Positions 13,096-20,819 of a stretch of 28,328 nucleotides of DNA are shown in pieces (the first letter of the stretch is position 1; each line of letters begins with the position of its first letter). The DNA is from a virus. A program made the position numbers and the translations under genes. Below the pieces are notes generated by a model that was given only the letters and a program-made list of their open reading frames with translations, did no database searches and was not told where the DNA came from. The stretch covers positions 1 to 28,328 of the IMG/VR virus record IMGVR_UViG_3300021225_000101, one strand, 5' to 3'.

Positions 13096-14109
13096 TTACC
13101 CCACCAAGTAGCCGTGTTCGTTGTAATAGTTCCCTTGACCATCATGGTACGCCGCGCCAGCAGGCATGACATCTTCTACATCGCCTCCGTCGGCCATCAA
13201 CACAGCGCCGCCATCTGCTTTGGTTGCAACAGGTTTCCCTGCTTGCATTGCAGTGTTTGCGGCATTCTGAACCGATGTTGGATCGCCAGAATACAGCGAG
13301 TACAGGATCGAGCCAAGCGAACCGATTTGAGCCAGAGGGCTGACACCAAACTGACCTTGCTGGCCGGGGGCCACGGTTTGCTGAATTGATCCCATTGGAA
13401 CCATGCCTTGAGGCAACAACTTGGCATAGTTCTGCGCCGCAATCATTGGGTAGTCCAATGCCTTCTGGCCTAAGTCCTGCTGTTTTGCTCCGAGGTTGTA
13501 CAGCGCGTTCAGGCCACCAGTGCCCGTTTGGAACTGCTCTTGACCCAACTGAGTCAAGCCTTGGCCTGCGGACAATTGACGCGCTAGATCGGTTTGAGCG
13601 GCCTTTGTAGCCGTGTCGTAGCCGCCGCTAAGGGCTTGGTATTGCTTGCCCAGCAAATCGGCTTGGATGTCGCGCAAAGTGTTGCCAGTGATCTGCTGTT
13701 GACGGCGTGATCCAAATTGACCAGAGCCAACAGCCGCGCCACCCAAGGCGGGCAAAACATTTTCTTGGACATTACGCTGTGTCAAACGCCCCATCTCGTC
13801 CACAACAGCAGACTGGTAAGGGTTCATGTAGCCTTGAACAATCTCAGGGGCCGCTGTACCACCAGCACCTGTCAGCATCTGACTGGCTTGACCTAGTGAG
13901 CCAGTGCCAGAGAAGGCCAGATTAGGAGCCATCTGGAAGGCTTGCTGTTGCAACGGGCTAAAGCCAGCCACGCCTCCTTGCTGGACGGCGCTCTGACCAA
14001 GGTTTGCAATGTCTTGGAGGTAATTCGTGTAGAACTCGGGGGCGGTCTCCTGCTTCTGTACCGTAGTGGTTACATCAGGTAACGCCGCTCCTTGAAATAG
14101 ATCAGCCAT
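13096..14109 (-). CDS. Internal virion / DNA-ejection-like protein
   Basis: 337 aa. It has VAGFSPLQQQAFQMAPN, QGYMNPYQSAVVDEMGR and GAAVGSGQFGSRRQQQ, a set of motifs I recognise from structural proteins of many podovirus and marine phage genomes, where they occur in putative DNA-transfer proteins. The centre is Gln/Gly-rich and helical. The C-terminus is KADGGAVLMADGGDVEDV plus a short YHDGQGNYYNEHGYLVG tail, which resembles tail ends of other late genes. The ATG at 14109 overlaps the previous gene by 8 bases. The exact function is not known; a membrane or ejection role is inferred from the family. Confidence 0.8.
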   Translation of the reverse strand: MADLFQGAALPDVTTTVQKQETAPEFYTNYLQDIANLGQSAVQQGGVAGFSPLQQQAFQMAPNLAFSGTGSLGQASQMLTGAGGTAAPEIVQGYMNPYQSAVVDEMGRLTQRNVQENVLPALGGAAVGSGQFGSRRQQQITGNTLRDIQADLLGKQYQALSGGYDTATKAAQTDLARQLSAGQGLTQLGQEQFQTGTGGLNALYNLGAKQQDLGQKALDYPMIAAQNYAKLLPQGMVPMGSIQQTVAPGQQGQFGVSPLAQIGSLGSILYSLYSGDPTSVQNAANTAMQAGKPVATKADGGAVLMADGGDVEDVMPAGAAYHDGQGNYYNEHGYLVG

Positions 14110-17100
14110 TCATAGCCTCCTTGAGATAGTTCAAAGGTGATTTAGCCTTTGGTGGTATTTTACCGAGGGGGGCGCTTCTTTTGTGAGCGCGAACCTCCTC
14201 GCGGAATTTGTCAAGAACTTTTGCGCCAGCCTTGTTTGAGCCGTTGCCAAGCATGGAGACCAACTCGGCATCCATCACATACTCGCCATCGGCCAGCCAC
14301 GCTGGGATGTCGTCAGATTGACCATCACCAGCACCGTTTACAGCAGAGCCTTGACGGAAGTCGACACGGTTGTCGATCACTGGGTTGGTGTGATGGCTGT
14401 GCACGGTGTGAGCCTGCGACAGGCCACCCTTCTTCATGCCTTGAGCCAAGCCAAGACTTTCAGCGGGATCAATCACACGACCAAAGGTGTAGTGAGTCGT
14501 TGGGCCACCTGCGGCCATTGCTGGTTCTTCAGCCACCTCATTGGCGTTCTCTTCAGGTGTCTCGGTGTCATCCAAGTAGTTGCCGTATTGATCTACAGCC
14601 GCGCCGTTTTCGTCGGTGTAGTCGGTCATCTCGGGTTCGTTGAGCCAGCCTGAAATGCCGAGGTCAGAATACAGACGCTCGTCAGGTGTCTCGTCGCCGT
14701 AGTCTTCAGCATAGTCTTGATACGACACGATAGGGCTACCAGTGCCTGTGCGGCCACCAGTCATGCCGGGGCCAAAGTCAGTGGTGCGAGGATTGATCGC
14801 AGTCAGTGCAGAGATGTCCACGGGCTGTGATGGGCCAGCAGAACTGCTGTCGCCTGCTTGGCTCATCAACGATGAAAGCAAAGCGCCGATTGCGCCACCA
14901 GCAAGGCCGGGGTTCTCGGTAATGTAATTTTTCAGTTGATCCAAAATGCCAGTTTGGTCTGGTGTGTTTTGAGTTGGGTTTACTCGCTCATTCAGCGTTG
15001 CAAAACTTGGGCGATTGCCACCACCAGCAGATGTCACAGGGCCAACAACACGGCCACCACCAACAGGAATCACATTCCCGCTTGGGTCATAGACAGTCAT
15101 GTTGCCATAGCCATCGGTGACGATGGTATTACCCTCTTCGTCAACAGTGGTCTGGTAACCGTCAGTTGTACCAGCAATATTGCCATCGGCATCTACAGTG
15201 ATCGTGCTACCGTCATCAAATGTTTGGATGTATGAGCCATCATCAAAGTATTGAATGCCGGGTGTAGGAGAGAAGTCAGAAGTAATGTCGGATTCAGGCA
15301 AAGATGCCGAACGCAGATAGGTGTTGCCCACTGGATTGCTATTGCCAGTCAGCGTGTAACCAGTCATGGTCGGATCATCAAACTCGCCGTAGTTGTAATC
15401 AACATTCTGCCAAGGCTGAACTTCTTCTGTGGTGTCTGAATAGTCCACGGTATCTCCATCAGCAAAGCGCGGTAAACCGCCTTTTGTTTTGTGATGAATA
15501 GAGCCGCCACGCTTTGCTTCGGGAGGCTCTTCATCGTCAGTTGTGTAATCTGTTTCGTCGGTGTTGTCCGCGACGGTGTAATCTGTGTTGTCGGTTGTGT
15601 CTTCGCCTTCAAGAGACCAAGAACCATCGTCAGCCATGTTCCAGACTTCACCAGTATCTGGGTCTGTCCAAGTGTTGTCGGCGGTATCCGTGCTTGTGTC
15701 GTCGCCGCCTTCCATTGACCAAGTGCCGTCTTCAGCCAAATTCCAAACCGCGCCTGTATCAGGGTCAGTCCAAGTCGACGCATCAGCAGTTGTCTCATCA
15801 GCGTTCGGGTCGTAGATCAACTCACCAGTGGGATCGTAGTATTCGCCGTTCTCGCCCACGGCATACATCAAGTCACCGCTGGCACCGTAGATGTTGCCTT
15901 CGTCATCTTGGAAGTAGCCTTCACCAAGGTCAGTCATGGTGGAAGTGTCGCCAGTCAAACTGCGAGTTGTTCCGCCAGTGGTGTCTTCCCCAGTGTCTTC
16001 GCCTTGAGCCAATGTGTCAGCCGCAGGGCCTTCATAGCCAATCAGTTGGCCGTCAGCAGAGTAGGTCGAGATGTTGCCGTCAGCATCAGTGACGGTATAG
16101 GTTCCATCTTCTCCAATCACAGCGTCATCAGGAGGGCCGTTTGCAAGTTCCTCTGCTTTGACGCGATCTAATTCCGCCTGAACTTCTTCGTCAGTCAGGG
16201 TTGGATTTTGTGCCTCAATCTCTGCTTTTTTGGCCGCATCATCTTTTGCTGTTTTAGCCGCCGCCGCGCCCGCAGGGGTTGACTTTGGAGTTACCTTGGC
16301 AGTGCCGCCAGTAGGAATGCCAGTAGGTCGAGTTGTCGTTGTCTTTGTGCCGCCAGTTGGAACTCCAGTTGGCTTGGTCACGGTTGTGCCACCAGTAGTC
16401 GTTTTGCCACCAGTAGTTGTCTTGCCGCCACCCAACACTTTACCCAAGAGCGCACCAGCGCCAGCACCTGCAATCGTCTTAGCGATAGGGTTGTTCAAGA
16501 TGCTGGTCAACTTGCTACCAGTCGTTGTTTTTGGCGTAGTAGTTGTTGTTTTTGTCGTAGGGCTTGTAATTGGCTTCACAGGTGAAGTCGGTGTCTTAGC
16601 CGTTGGCGTTGTAATAGGCTTGACAGGCGCTTTAGGCGTAGTAGGAGTCTTAGGCGTTGTAGGCGTCTTTGTACTCGTAATAGGCTTTACAGGCGATGCA
16701 GGCGTTTTAGTCGTGCTTGTAATTGGTTTGACAGCAGAAGTTTTTACCGCGCTCGATGCAGGTTTTACAGTGGCCGCAGTCTTGGTTGATGTAGTCTTAG
16801 GTGCGACAGGCTTGACCACAGAAGTGGCTGGCTTTGATACAGCAGAAGTAATTGGAGCCGTAGGCTTTGTCGCCATGCCTGAAGGCGCAACTGGACGAGT
16901 CGCAGGCGATGTAACAGGGCCAACAGGGCGAGGAGCCGCTTGCGTTCCGCCAGCAGGGCGAACAACAGAAGTCACCGCCTGATTGATTGGGGTTCTTTGC
17001 TGACCGCGAATGTTGTCAAACCCACCACGGTCACCACCAAAACCAATATCCAAAGCACGGGGCTGGAATTGCTGGCGCGGAGCGTTACGCATCACCGAAC

Positions 17101-17155
17101 TGATGGTTCGGACGGGCGTCCTAGTTTCCATTGGGTTGCGAACTGTTCTTGCCAT
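14102..17155 (-). CDS. Giant low-complexity virion protein with tandem repeats
   Basis: 1017 aa. Residues 1-215 are Pro/Thr/Lys/Ser-rich with four VKPIT repeats (142-198). Residues about 220-245 form a glycine-zipper-like hydrophobic patch (IAKTIAGAGAGALLGKVLGG). Residues about 340-620 are acidic and full of DGN/DGS turns and two WTDPDTG repeats (461-483, 495-517). The C-terminal ~80 residues carry GQSDDIPAWLADGEYVMDAE plus a Gly-Asn-Gly-Ser segment and AGAKVLDKFREEVRAHKR, a conserved module found in many podovirus structural proteins (SDxIPAxLSDGEFVM type). No enzyme motif. Probably an internal or tail-linked protein that acts in genome entry. Confidence 0.8.
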   Translation of the reverse strand: MARTVRNPMETRTPVRTISSVMRNAPRQQFQPRALDIGFGGDRGGFDNIRGQQRTPINQAVTSVVRPAGGTQAAPRPVGPVTSPATRPVAPSGMATKPTAPITSAVSKPATSVVKPVAPKTTSTKTAATVKPASSAVKTSAVKPITSTTKTPASPVKPITSTKTPTTPKTPTTPKAPVKPITTPTAKTPTSPVKPITSPTTKTTTTTPKTTTGSKLTSILNNPIAKTIAGAGAGALLGKVLGGGKTTTGGKTTTGGTTVTKPTGVPTGGTKTTTTRPTGIPTGGTAKVTPKSTPAGAAAAKTAKDDAAKKAEIEAQNPTLTDEEVQAELDRVKAEELANGPPDDAVIGEDGTYTVTDADGNISTYSADGQLIGYEGPAADTLAQGEDTGEDTTGGTTRSLTGDTSTMTDLGEGYFQDDEGNIYGASGDLMYAVGENGEYYDPTGELIYDPNADETTADASTWTDPDTGAVWNLAEDGTWSMEGGDDTSTDTADNTWTDPDTGEVWNMADDGSWSLEGEDTTDNTDYTVADNTDETDYTTDDEEPPEAKRGGSIHHKTKGGLPRFADGDTVDYSDTTEEVQPWQNVDYNYGEFDDPTMTGYTLTGNSNPVGNTYLRSASLPESDITSDFSPTPGIQYFDDGSYIQTFDDGSTITVDADGNIAGTTDGYQTTVDEEGNTIVTDGYGNMTVYDPSGNVIPVGGGRVVGPVTSAGGGNRPSFATLNERVNPTQNTPDQTGILDQLKNYITENPGLAGGAIGALLSSLMSQAGDSSSAGPSQPVDISALTAINPRTTDFGPGMTGGRTGTGSPIVSYQDYAEDYGDETPDERLYSDLGISGWLNEPEMTDYTDENGAAVDQYGNYLDDTETPEENANEVAEEPAMAAGGPTTHYTFGRVIDPAESLGLAQGMKKGGLSQAHTVHSHHTNPVIDNRVDFRQGSAVNGAGDGQSDDIPAWLADGEYVMDAELVSMLGNGSNKAGAKVLDKFREEVRAHKRSAPLGKIPPKAKSPLNYLKEAMNG
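15605..15775 (-). repeat. Two-copy WTDPDTG repeat in the 1017-aa protein
   Basis: Residues 461-483 and 495-517 share TWTDPDTGxVWNxAxDGxWS with conserved Trp, Asp and Gly, 34 residues apart. The acidic linkers (GGDDTSTDTADN and the following EDTTDN) differ in sequence. The repeats look like small beta-hairpin units and have likely arisen by duplication. Confidence 0.8.
16520..16843 (-). repeat. Pro/Thr/Lys-rich coding repeats
   Basis: Within the 1017-aa gene (residues about 105-212) the units VKPITS, VKPITS, VKPITT and VKPITS recur with TxTTPK linkers. The DNA shows the repeat as GGCTTGACAG- and AGGCGT-like blocks. It looks like a disordered, positively charged spacer that changes length by slippage; it is a protein repeat, not a CRISPR or transposon. 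Confidence 0.75.
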
Positions 17156-17158
17156 AAT

Positions 17159-18976
17159 TTATCCCGGTTTCTTTGCTTTGTTCAAAATTGATGTCAGGGT
17201 TGCCATGTTTGAAACTGGAGTTAATTTAGTTACATCCATTTTCGCAGAAGGCATGACAGGAGACACTGTTTTCTTTGCCACAGGAATCAACTTGCTCACA
17301 TCCATTTGAATTGGAGGTCTAGTTGGTTTTGCCGAGGCAACCTTCATGGCGGCCAATTGAGCCGCTGTAGGCTGTGCCCTTACTGGAGCCTTGGCAGAAG
17401 TCATTGGCTTGGTCAGACCTTTGGTCAACGCAGTTTTTGCCTGCCCCTTGATCACGGAAGTCAATTTATTCACAAGAGCCGTAGTTCCTGCGCCTGCGGC
17501 TCCAGCGGCCCCAGCAGTTGCTGTTGCGTCTTTTGCCGCACCCTTGGTTGTGTCTTCACCTTCGGTTTGCGCTTTTTCTTCGCCAATTGTTGAGAGCACA
17601 TCTGAGCCACCACCAGAGGTCGTGTCAGTTGCGGCAGTTGTTCCAGTGGTGTCACCAGCCGCCGCGACCTGATTCAAGCCACCAGTTGTAGTAGTTGTGA
17701 CAGGCAGTTCGCTATCAGTCGTGGTGGTTGCCGCAGTGGTTCCACCAGTTGTGGTATCAGCAGTAGAAGTTCCGCCCACAATGTCATCAATTGTTCTGTC
17801 AACATCTTTTTCACCAGTCAGAGTTGTTGCGGCAGTTGTGTCGCCAGCCTTGGTGGTGTCAGCCTCAGTGTCAGTGCTCAAAACTTGATTCAACCCACCA
17901 GTTGTGGTCAGGTCTTCGTTCTTCGCATCGTTTTCGGCCACCGCAGACAAGCCACCTTCAGTCGAACCAGTCTTGGTAACGCCCTCTTGATCTTCGCCAG
18001 TAATGGAGTCATCAACACCAGAAGATTTTGTGAAGTCAGAGACAGCGTTTGCACCTTGATTGATGACCTCACCAATACCAAGATTGAGCAGGCCAGTAGT
18101 TGCATCTTTGCCAGTCACCACGCTATTGGTCACGCTAGATGCGGCCTTGCCCACAAGGTCAGACCCAGTCTCGTCCGCCACTTCGCTACCAACAACTTTG
18201 CCCAAGGTTGAGCCAGCAAGGCTGGTTAGATTGATGTCGCCAGTGGTCACCAATTGTTTTGCGGCATTCGATGCAACATTACCAGCCAAAGTAGAGCCAG
18301 TCACATCGGCAACTTCAGCACCAAGGAAACCAGTGCCAAAAGACAAGCCAGTATTCAGCAGAGCCTTTTCAAAGTCGCCGCCATTCGTCGCAGTGTTCAC
18401 TGCAACTTGACCTGCAAGTTTTTGCAAAGTTGAATCAGCGCCGGGGGCCAATGTCTCGCCAATAGTCTGCACAATATTTTGTGCGCCAGAGGACAGGGTG
18501 TTCCATGCGTTTGAGAGGCTTTCGGTCGCGGTGCTTGCAACCTCGGTCAATGTGCTGGTTTCAACAGCGCCAGCAGTGGCAGAGGACACAGCCTCAGCAA
18601 CCGTTGCGCCTTCAGCAGTCAGTGATGCCGCAGTAGTTGCCTCAGCGACTGTAGCGCCAGCCTCAATAACAGTAGCGGCGGCGGCAGTCTCTGCGCTGGC
18701 AACAGCCGTAACGGTTCCAGTTGCTTCAAGCACAGCGGCTCCAGCCTCAACAGCCTCGGCGGCTCCAGCGACTTCTAGCGCCCCGACAACGCCAGCCTCG
18801 GCGGCCAAAGCGCCAAGTGCATACGGCGCGGCAATCGCGGCCACAATGAGTAACGGGTTTTCTGCCACGGTGTCAATGACCTTTTCGGCAACATTCACAA
18901 CCTCTTCAAGTACATCACCAACAGCGTCGACGACATCTTCGACGACATTGACAATTGCGCGGACTACAGCGGACAT
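17159..18976 (-). CDS. Large Ala/Thr/Val-rich virion protein
   Basis: 605 aa. Residues 1-45 are helical and Val-rich (VVRAIVNVVEDVVDAVGDVL), then a very Ala/Thr/Val-rich region to about 180. Residues about 200-320 contain near-repeats such as LAGNVASNAAKQLVTTGDI and DLVGKAASSVTNSVVTGKDA, followed by Thr/Gly/Asp-rich disordered sequence and a final basic part (KTALTKGLTKPMTSAKAP; MDVSKLIPVAKKTVS). No enzyme motif was found. The start at 18976 is a TAATG overlap with the GNAT-like gene. It probably belongs to the ejection apparatus with the next four genes. The hydrophobic helices could contact the membrane, and so could be a target for modification by the upstream cassette. Confidence 0.75.
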   Translation of the reverse strand: MSAVVRAIVNVVEDVVDAVGDVLEEVVNVAEKVIDTVAENPLLIVAAIAAPYALGALAAEAGVVGALEVAGAAEAVEAGAAVLEATGTVTAVASAETAAAATVIEAGATVAEATTAASLTAEGATVAEAVSSATAGAVETSTLTEVASTATESLSNAWNTLSSGAQNIVQTIGETLAPGADSTLQKLAGQVAVNTATNGGDFEKALLNTGLSFGTGFLGAEVADVTGSTLAGNVASNAAKQLVTTGDINLTSLAGSTLGKVVGSEVADETGSDLVGKAASSVTNSVVTGKDATTGLLNLGIGEVINQGANAVSDFTKSSGVDDSITGEDQEGVTKTGSTEGGLSAVAENDAKNEDLTTTGGLNQVLSTDTEADTTKAGDTTAATTLTGEKDVDRTIDDIVGGTSTADTTTGGTTAATTTTDSELPVTTTTTGGLNQVAAAGDTTGTTAATDTTSGGGSDVLSTIGEEKAQTEGEDTTKGAAKDATATAGAAGAAGAGTTALVNKLTSVIKGQAKTALTKGLTKPMTSAKAPVRAQPTAAQLAAMKVASAKPTRPPIQMDVSKLIPVAKKTVSPVMPSAKMDVTKLTPVSNMATLTSILNKAKKPG

Positions 18977-19425
18977 TATTTGTGCTCCCTTGCTGGGCCA
19001 AGTTGCAAGGTGACCTGCATTCCACCGTCTTCAGTCTTTTGGGCCACATAGCCCATTTTTTCACGCACAGGATTGCGTGAGATAACCTTGAAGATTCCAA
19101 GAAGACTTGTATCATTGAATTGGGTCACCACTACATCAAAGCCAACTTTGTATGCGGCGTCAGCAAATACTCGACCGCTCTCAATAAAGTTGCGTGGTAC
19201 ATCAGCATTCAGGGCGCGGAAATAACCGTAGCCGGGGTATTTGGTTTTGTGCACCACAAAAATGGTATTGCCGTGTTGCATCTTCCAAACATTGGGCATA
19301 CTGAATTCAATGGTCAGCATCTCCTTGACCTCTTTAAAAGGTCTGCCCACCTTGGTGTTGGCGGCGGCGATACCAATGATCTCCTCGCTCGTCAACTTCC
19401 GCTGTTTGCTGTCTACCATTTCCAT
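18976..19425 (-). CDS. T7 gp13 / GNAT-like protein beside the ketosynthase
   Basis: 149 aa. The core shows HGNTIFVVHK (51-60), a helix (RVFADAAYKVG, 85-95), the strand DVVVTQ (97-102), FNDTSLLGIFKVIS (103-116) and MGYVAQKTEDGG (124-135). The order strand, helix, strand with NxxS, then GYxxxxxxxGG is GNAT-like, and is like T7 gp13, a small internal virion protein with the same fold. I see no clear acetyl-CoA-binding loop (Q/RxxGxG/A). The ATG at 19425 directly follows the ketosynthase stop (TAA then ATG), with AAGGGA upstream. An acyltransferase or an inactive structural relative are both possible; the first would fit the acyl-carrier gene two genes upstream. Confidence 0.6.
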   Translation of the reverse strand: MEMVDSKQRKLTSEEIIGIAAANTKVGRPFKEVKEMLTIEFSMPNVWKMQHGNTIFVVHKTKYPGYGYFRALNADVPRNFIESGRVFADAAYKVGFDVVVTQFNDTSLLGIFKVISRNPVREKMGYVAQKTEDGGMQVTLQLGPAREHK

Positions 19426-20535
19426 TTACATTCCCTTCAGTATCGCGGCGGAGTAGATATTTCCCATGCCAGCCGCCAAACTGAGAATAAGCCCATCAGG
19501 CGGGCTTACTGGTTCCGACAGGAAAACCTTATCGGTTTCTGTACGGTTTTCAATGGCAGGCACAACGCCTTTTTTAATGTCATCCAACAGCAAAAGGGTC
19601 TCCAAAAGACCACTCGCGCCCATCGTATGACCGATTTTTTGTTTGTATGAGGTGGCGACAAACTCTTTCAGCGTGTTTTCCAACGCTGTTTTCTCCGCCA
19701 GATTGTTAGATTGTGTCCCAGTTCCGTGTGTTTTGACAATAGAAATCTGGTCTGGAATGACATCAGAAACGGCCATAGCGCCTTCAATTGCCTTGACGAA
19801 GCCTTCGCCATCTTCACACTGTCCAATTGCGTTTGTGGACGATTCTGACGCGCTGTAGGCACCAATCAGTTTGGCGCGGGGATAGATGTCTGACTTTTCA
19901 ATGACTCGGTCGGAATCAAACACCGCAAAAGCGGCCCCTTGACCGACATGGAAGCCGTAATTCTTGCTGTCAAACGCAGAAGGCAAAAAGCCAGCCTCCT
20001 CCTCTTTGGCAGATAAGGTAGCCCGTGCTTCTCCAAAGAACTCTAGCACAGCATCTGACACGCCGTCCTCAACCGTGAGCACAATTACCCGGTCAAATTT
20101 GTAGAACTTGATCAGCGTTTGGACATCCATTAAGGTTTTCAAACTGCTGGCACAAGCCGATGAATCTGTCACCACATGGTCGCAAGCGCCACAGGCTTGC
20201 GCGATCCTGCCAGCGTAGACCTGAGTCAGCGTGAAGGGCAAGAACTTGTATTGGTAGGTCAGGCGGGTGTTGTAGGGGCGCTGGCTGATGCCTGCAAAGT
20301 GAGCATTACCGCCAGCAAGGATAAATGCAGTCTTGCCCACAGGGTTCTCGCGCAGGTGCTTCATCAACTCAGGATCAAGCACTTTTTCGGCTACTTTATG
20401 GGGGGCATAGAAAAGCCCACTTTTGGAGCGGGCGTAGGTGTCAGGGAACCAATTTACCCTTTGAGGGTAGACGATGTCGTCGAATAACTCGACATTTGTT
20501 GTGGAGGCTGTTCGGTAGTGGGTCAAGTAGATCAT
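19426..20535 (-). CDS. Beta-ketoacyl-ACP synthase (FabF/KAS-type condensing enzyme)
   Basis: 369 aa. All three catalytic residues are present: Cys128 in TDSSACASSL, His270 in VKTHGTGTQSN, and His303 in KIGHTMGASG. This Cys-His-His set is that of condensing KAS I/II and polyketide ketosynthases (not KAS III, which has His-Asn). FabF of E. coli has about 413 aa, with Cys163, so roughly 35 residues are missing before the catalytic Cys and the N-terminal start has no usual VVVTGxG opening. The end (LAAGMGNIYSAAILKG) differs from the usual GFGGTN. It should join acyl and malonyl groups on ACP by decarboxylation. It is coupled to ACP by an ATGA overlap at 20532-20535. No ketoreductase, dehydratase or acyltransferase genes are nearby. 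Confidence 0.92.
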   Translation of the reverse strand: MIYLTHYRTASTTNVELFDDIVYPQRVNWFPDTYARSKSGLFYAPHKVAEKVLDPELMKHLRENPVGKTAFILAGGNAHFAGISQRPYNTRLTYQYKFLPFTLTQVYAGRIAQACGACDHVVTDSSACASSLKTLMDVQTLIKFYKFDRVIVLTVEDGVSDAVLEFFGEARATLSAKEEEAGFLPSAFDSKNYGFHVGQGAAFAVFDSDRVIEKSDIYPRAKLIGAYSASESSTNAIGQCEDGEGFVKAIEGAMAVSDVIPDQISIVKTHGTGTQSNNLAEKTALENTLKEFVATSYKQKIGHTMGASGLLETLLLLDDIKKGVVPAIENRTETDKVFLSEPVSPPDGLILSLAAGMGNIYSAAILKGM

Positions 20536-20819
20536 TTGATCTGCTCCTTGGCCTTCTCCACTGACTCTGGCTCGGTTGTCTTGTTTGCCATCATCAGGTC
20601 ATAAACCTCTTGCACAGTGGTAGGGTGCCAGCCTTTTGTCTCGTCATTGTCTGGGATGCCGTAGAGTTCACACAGATACATCATCATCACCAAGCCATCG
20701 AGGCTGTCAAGCCCAAGGTCGGCCATCTTCTCTTCCATCGCCGTGGCTGGCGTAAAAGACATATGCACAGGCTTTGCAACCTTTGCCACCATGTTGAAGA
20801 GTTCAATGAAGTCGATCAT
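20532..20819 (-). CDS. Acyl carrier protein
   Basis: 95 aa from the ATG at 20819, which overlaps the previous stop as ATGA; the longer open frame is not used. The site for the phosphopantetheine arm is Ser39 in LGLDSLDGLVMMM, with the canonical D-S-L and the helix II pattern DSLDGLVMMMYLCELYGIP. Helix I (FIELFNMVAKVA) and the late helix (TTVQEVYDLMMANK) also fit. The final ~15 residues form an extra charged tail. It needs a phosphopantetheinyl transferase; none is in the window, so the host AcpS is the likely supplier. Its only clear partner in the window is the ketosynthase downstream. Confidence 0.9.
   Translation of the reverse strand: MIDFIELFNMVAKVAKPVHMSFTPATAMEEKMADLGLDSLDGLVMMMYLCELYGIPDNDETKGWHPTTVQEVYDLMMANKTTEPESVEKAKEQIK

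Noticed and set aside
11287-13389. Plus-strand open frames opposite the late genes, including Arg/Cys- and Leu-rich ones
   Set aside because: They are shadows of real minus-strand genes, without start signals, and break the continuous leftward late operon.
16230-16982. Long plus-strand open frame opposite the 1017-aa gene
   Set aside because: It is the antisense of Pro/Thr-rich repeats and gives only Val/Gly-rich low-complexity sequence with no ribosome-binding site or neighbours.
14102-18976. Repeat-rich DNA that could be mistaken for CRISPR or satellite repeats
   Set aside because: The repeats are in frame, imperfect, have no unique spacers of constant length and encode protein repeats of two virion genes.
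19426-20819. A full fatty-acid or polyketide synthase operon
   Set aside because: Only ACP and ketosynthase are present; no malonyltransferase, ketoreductase, dehydratase, enoyl reductase or thioesterase motif was found in the window.
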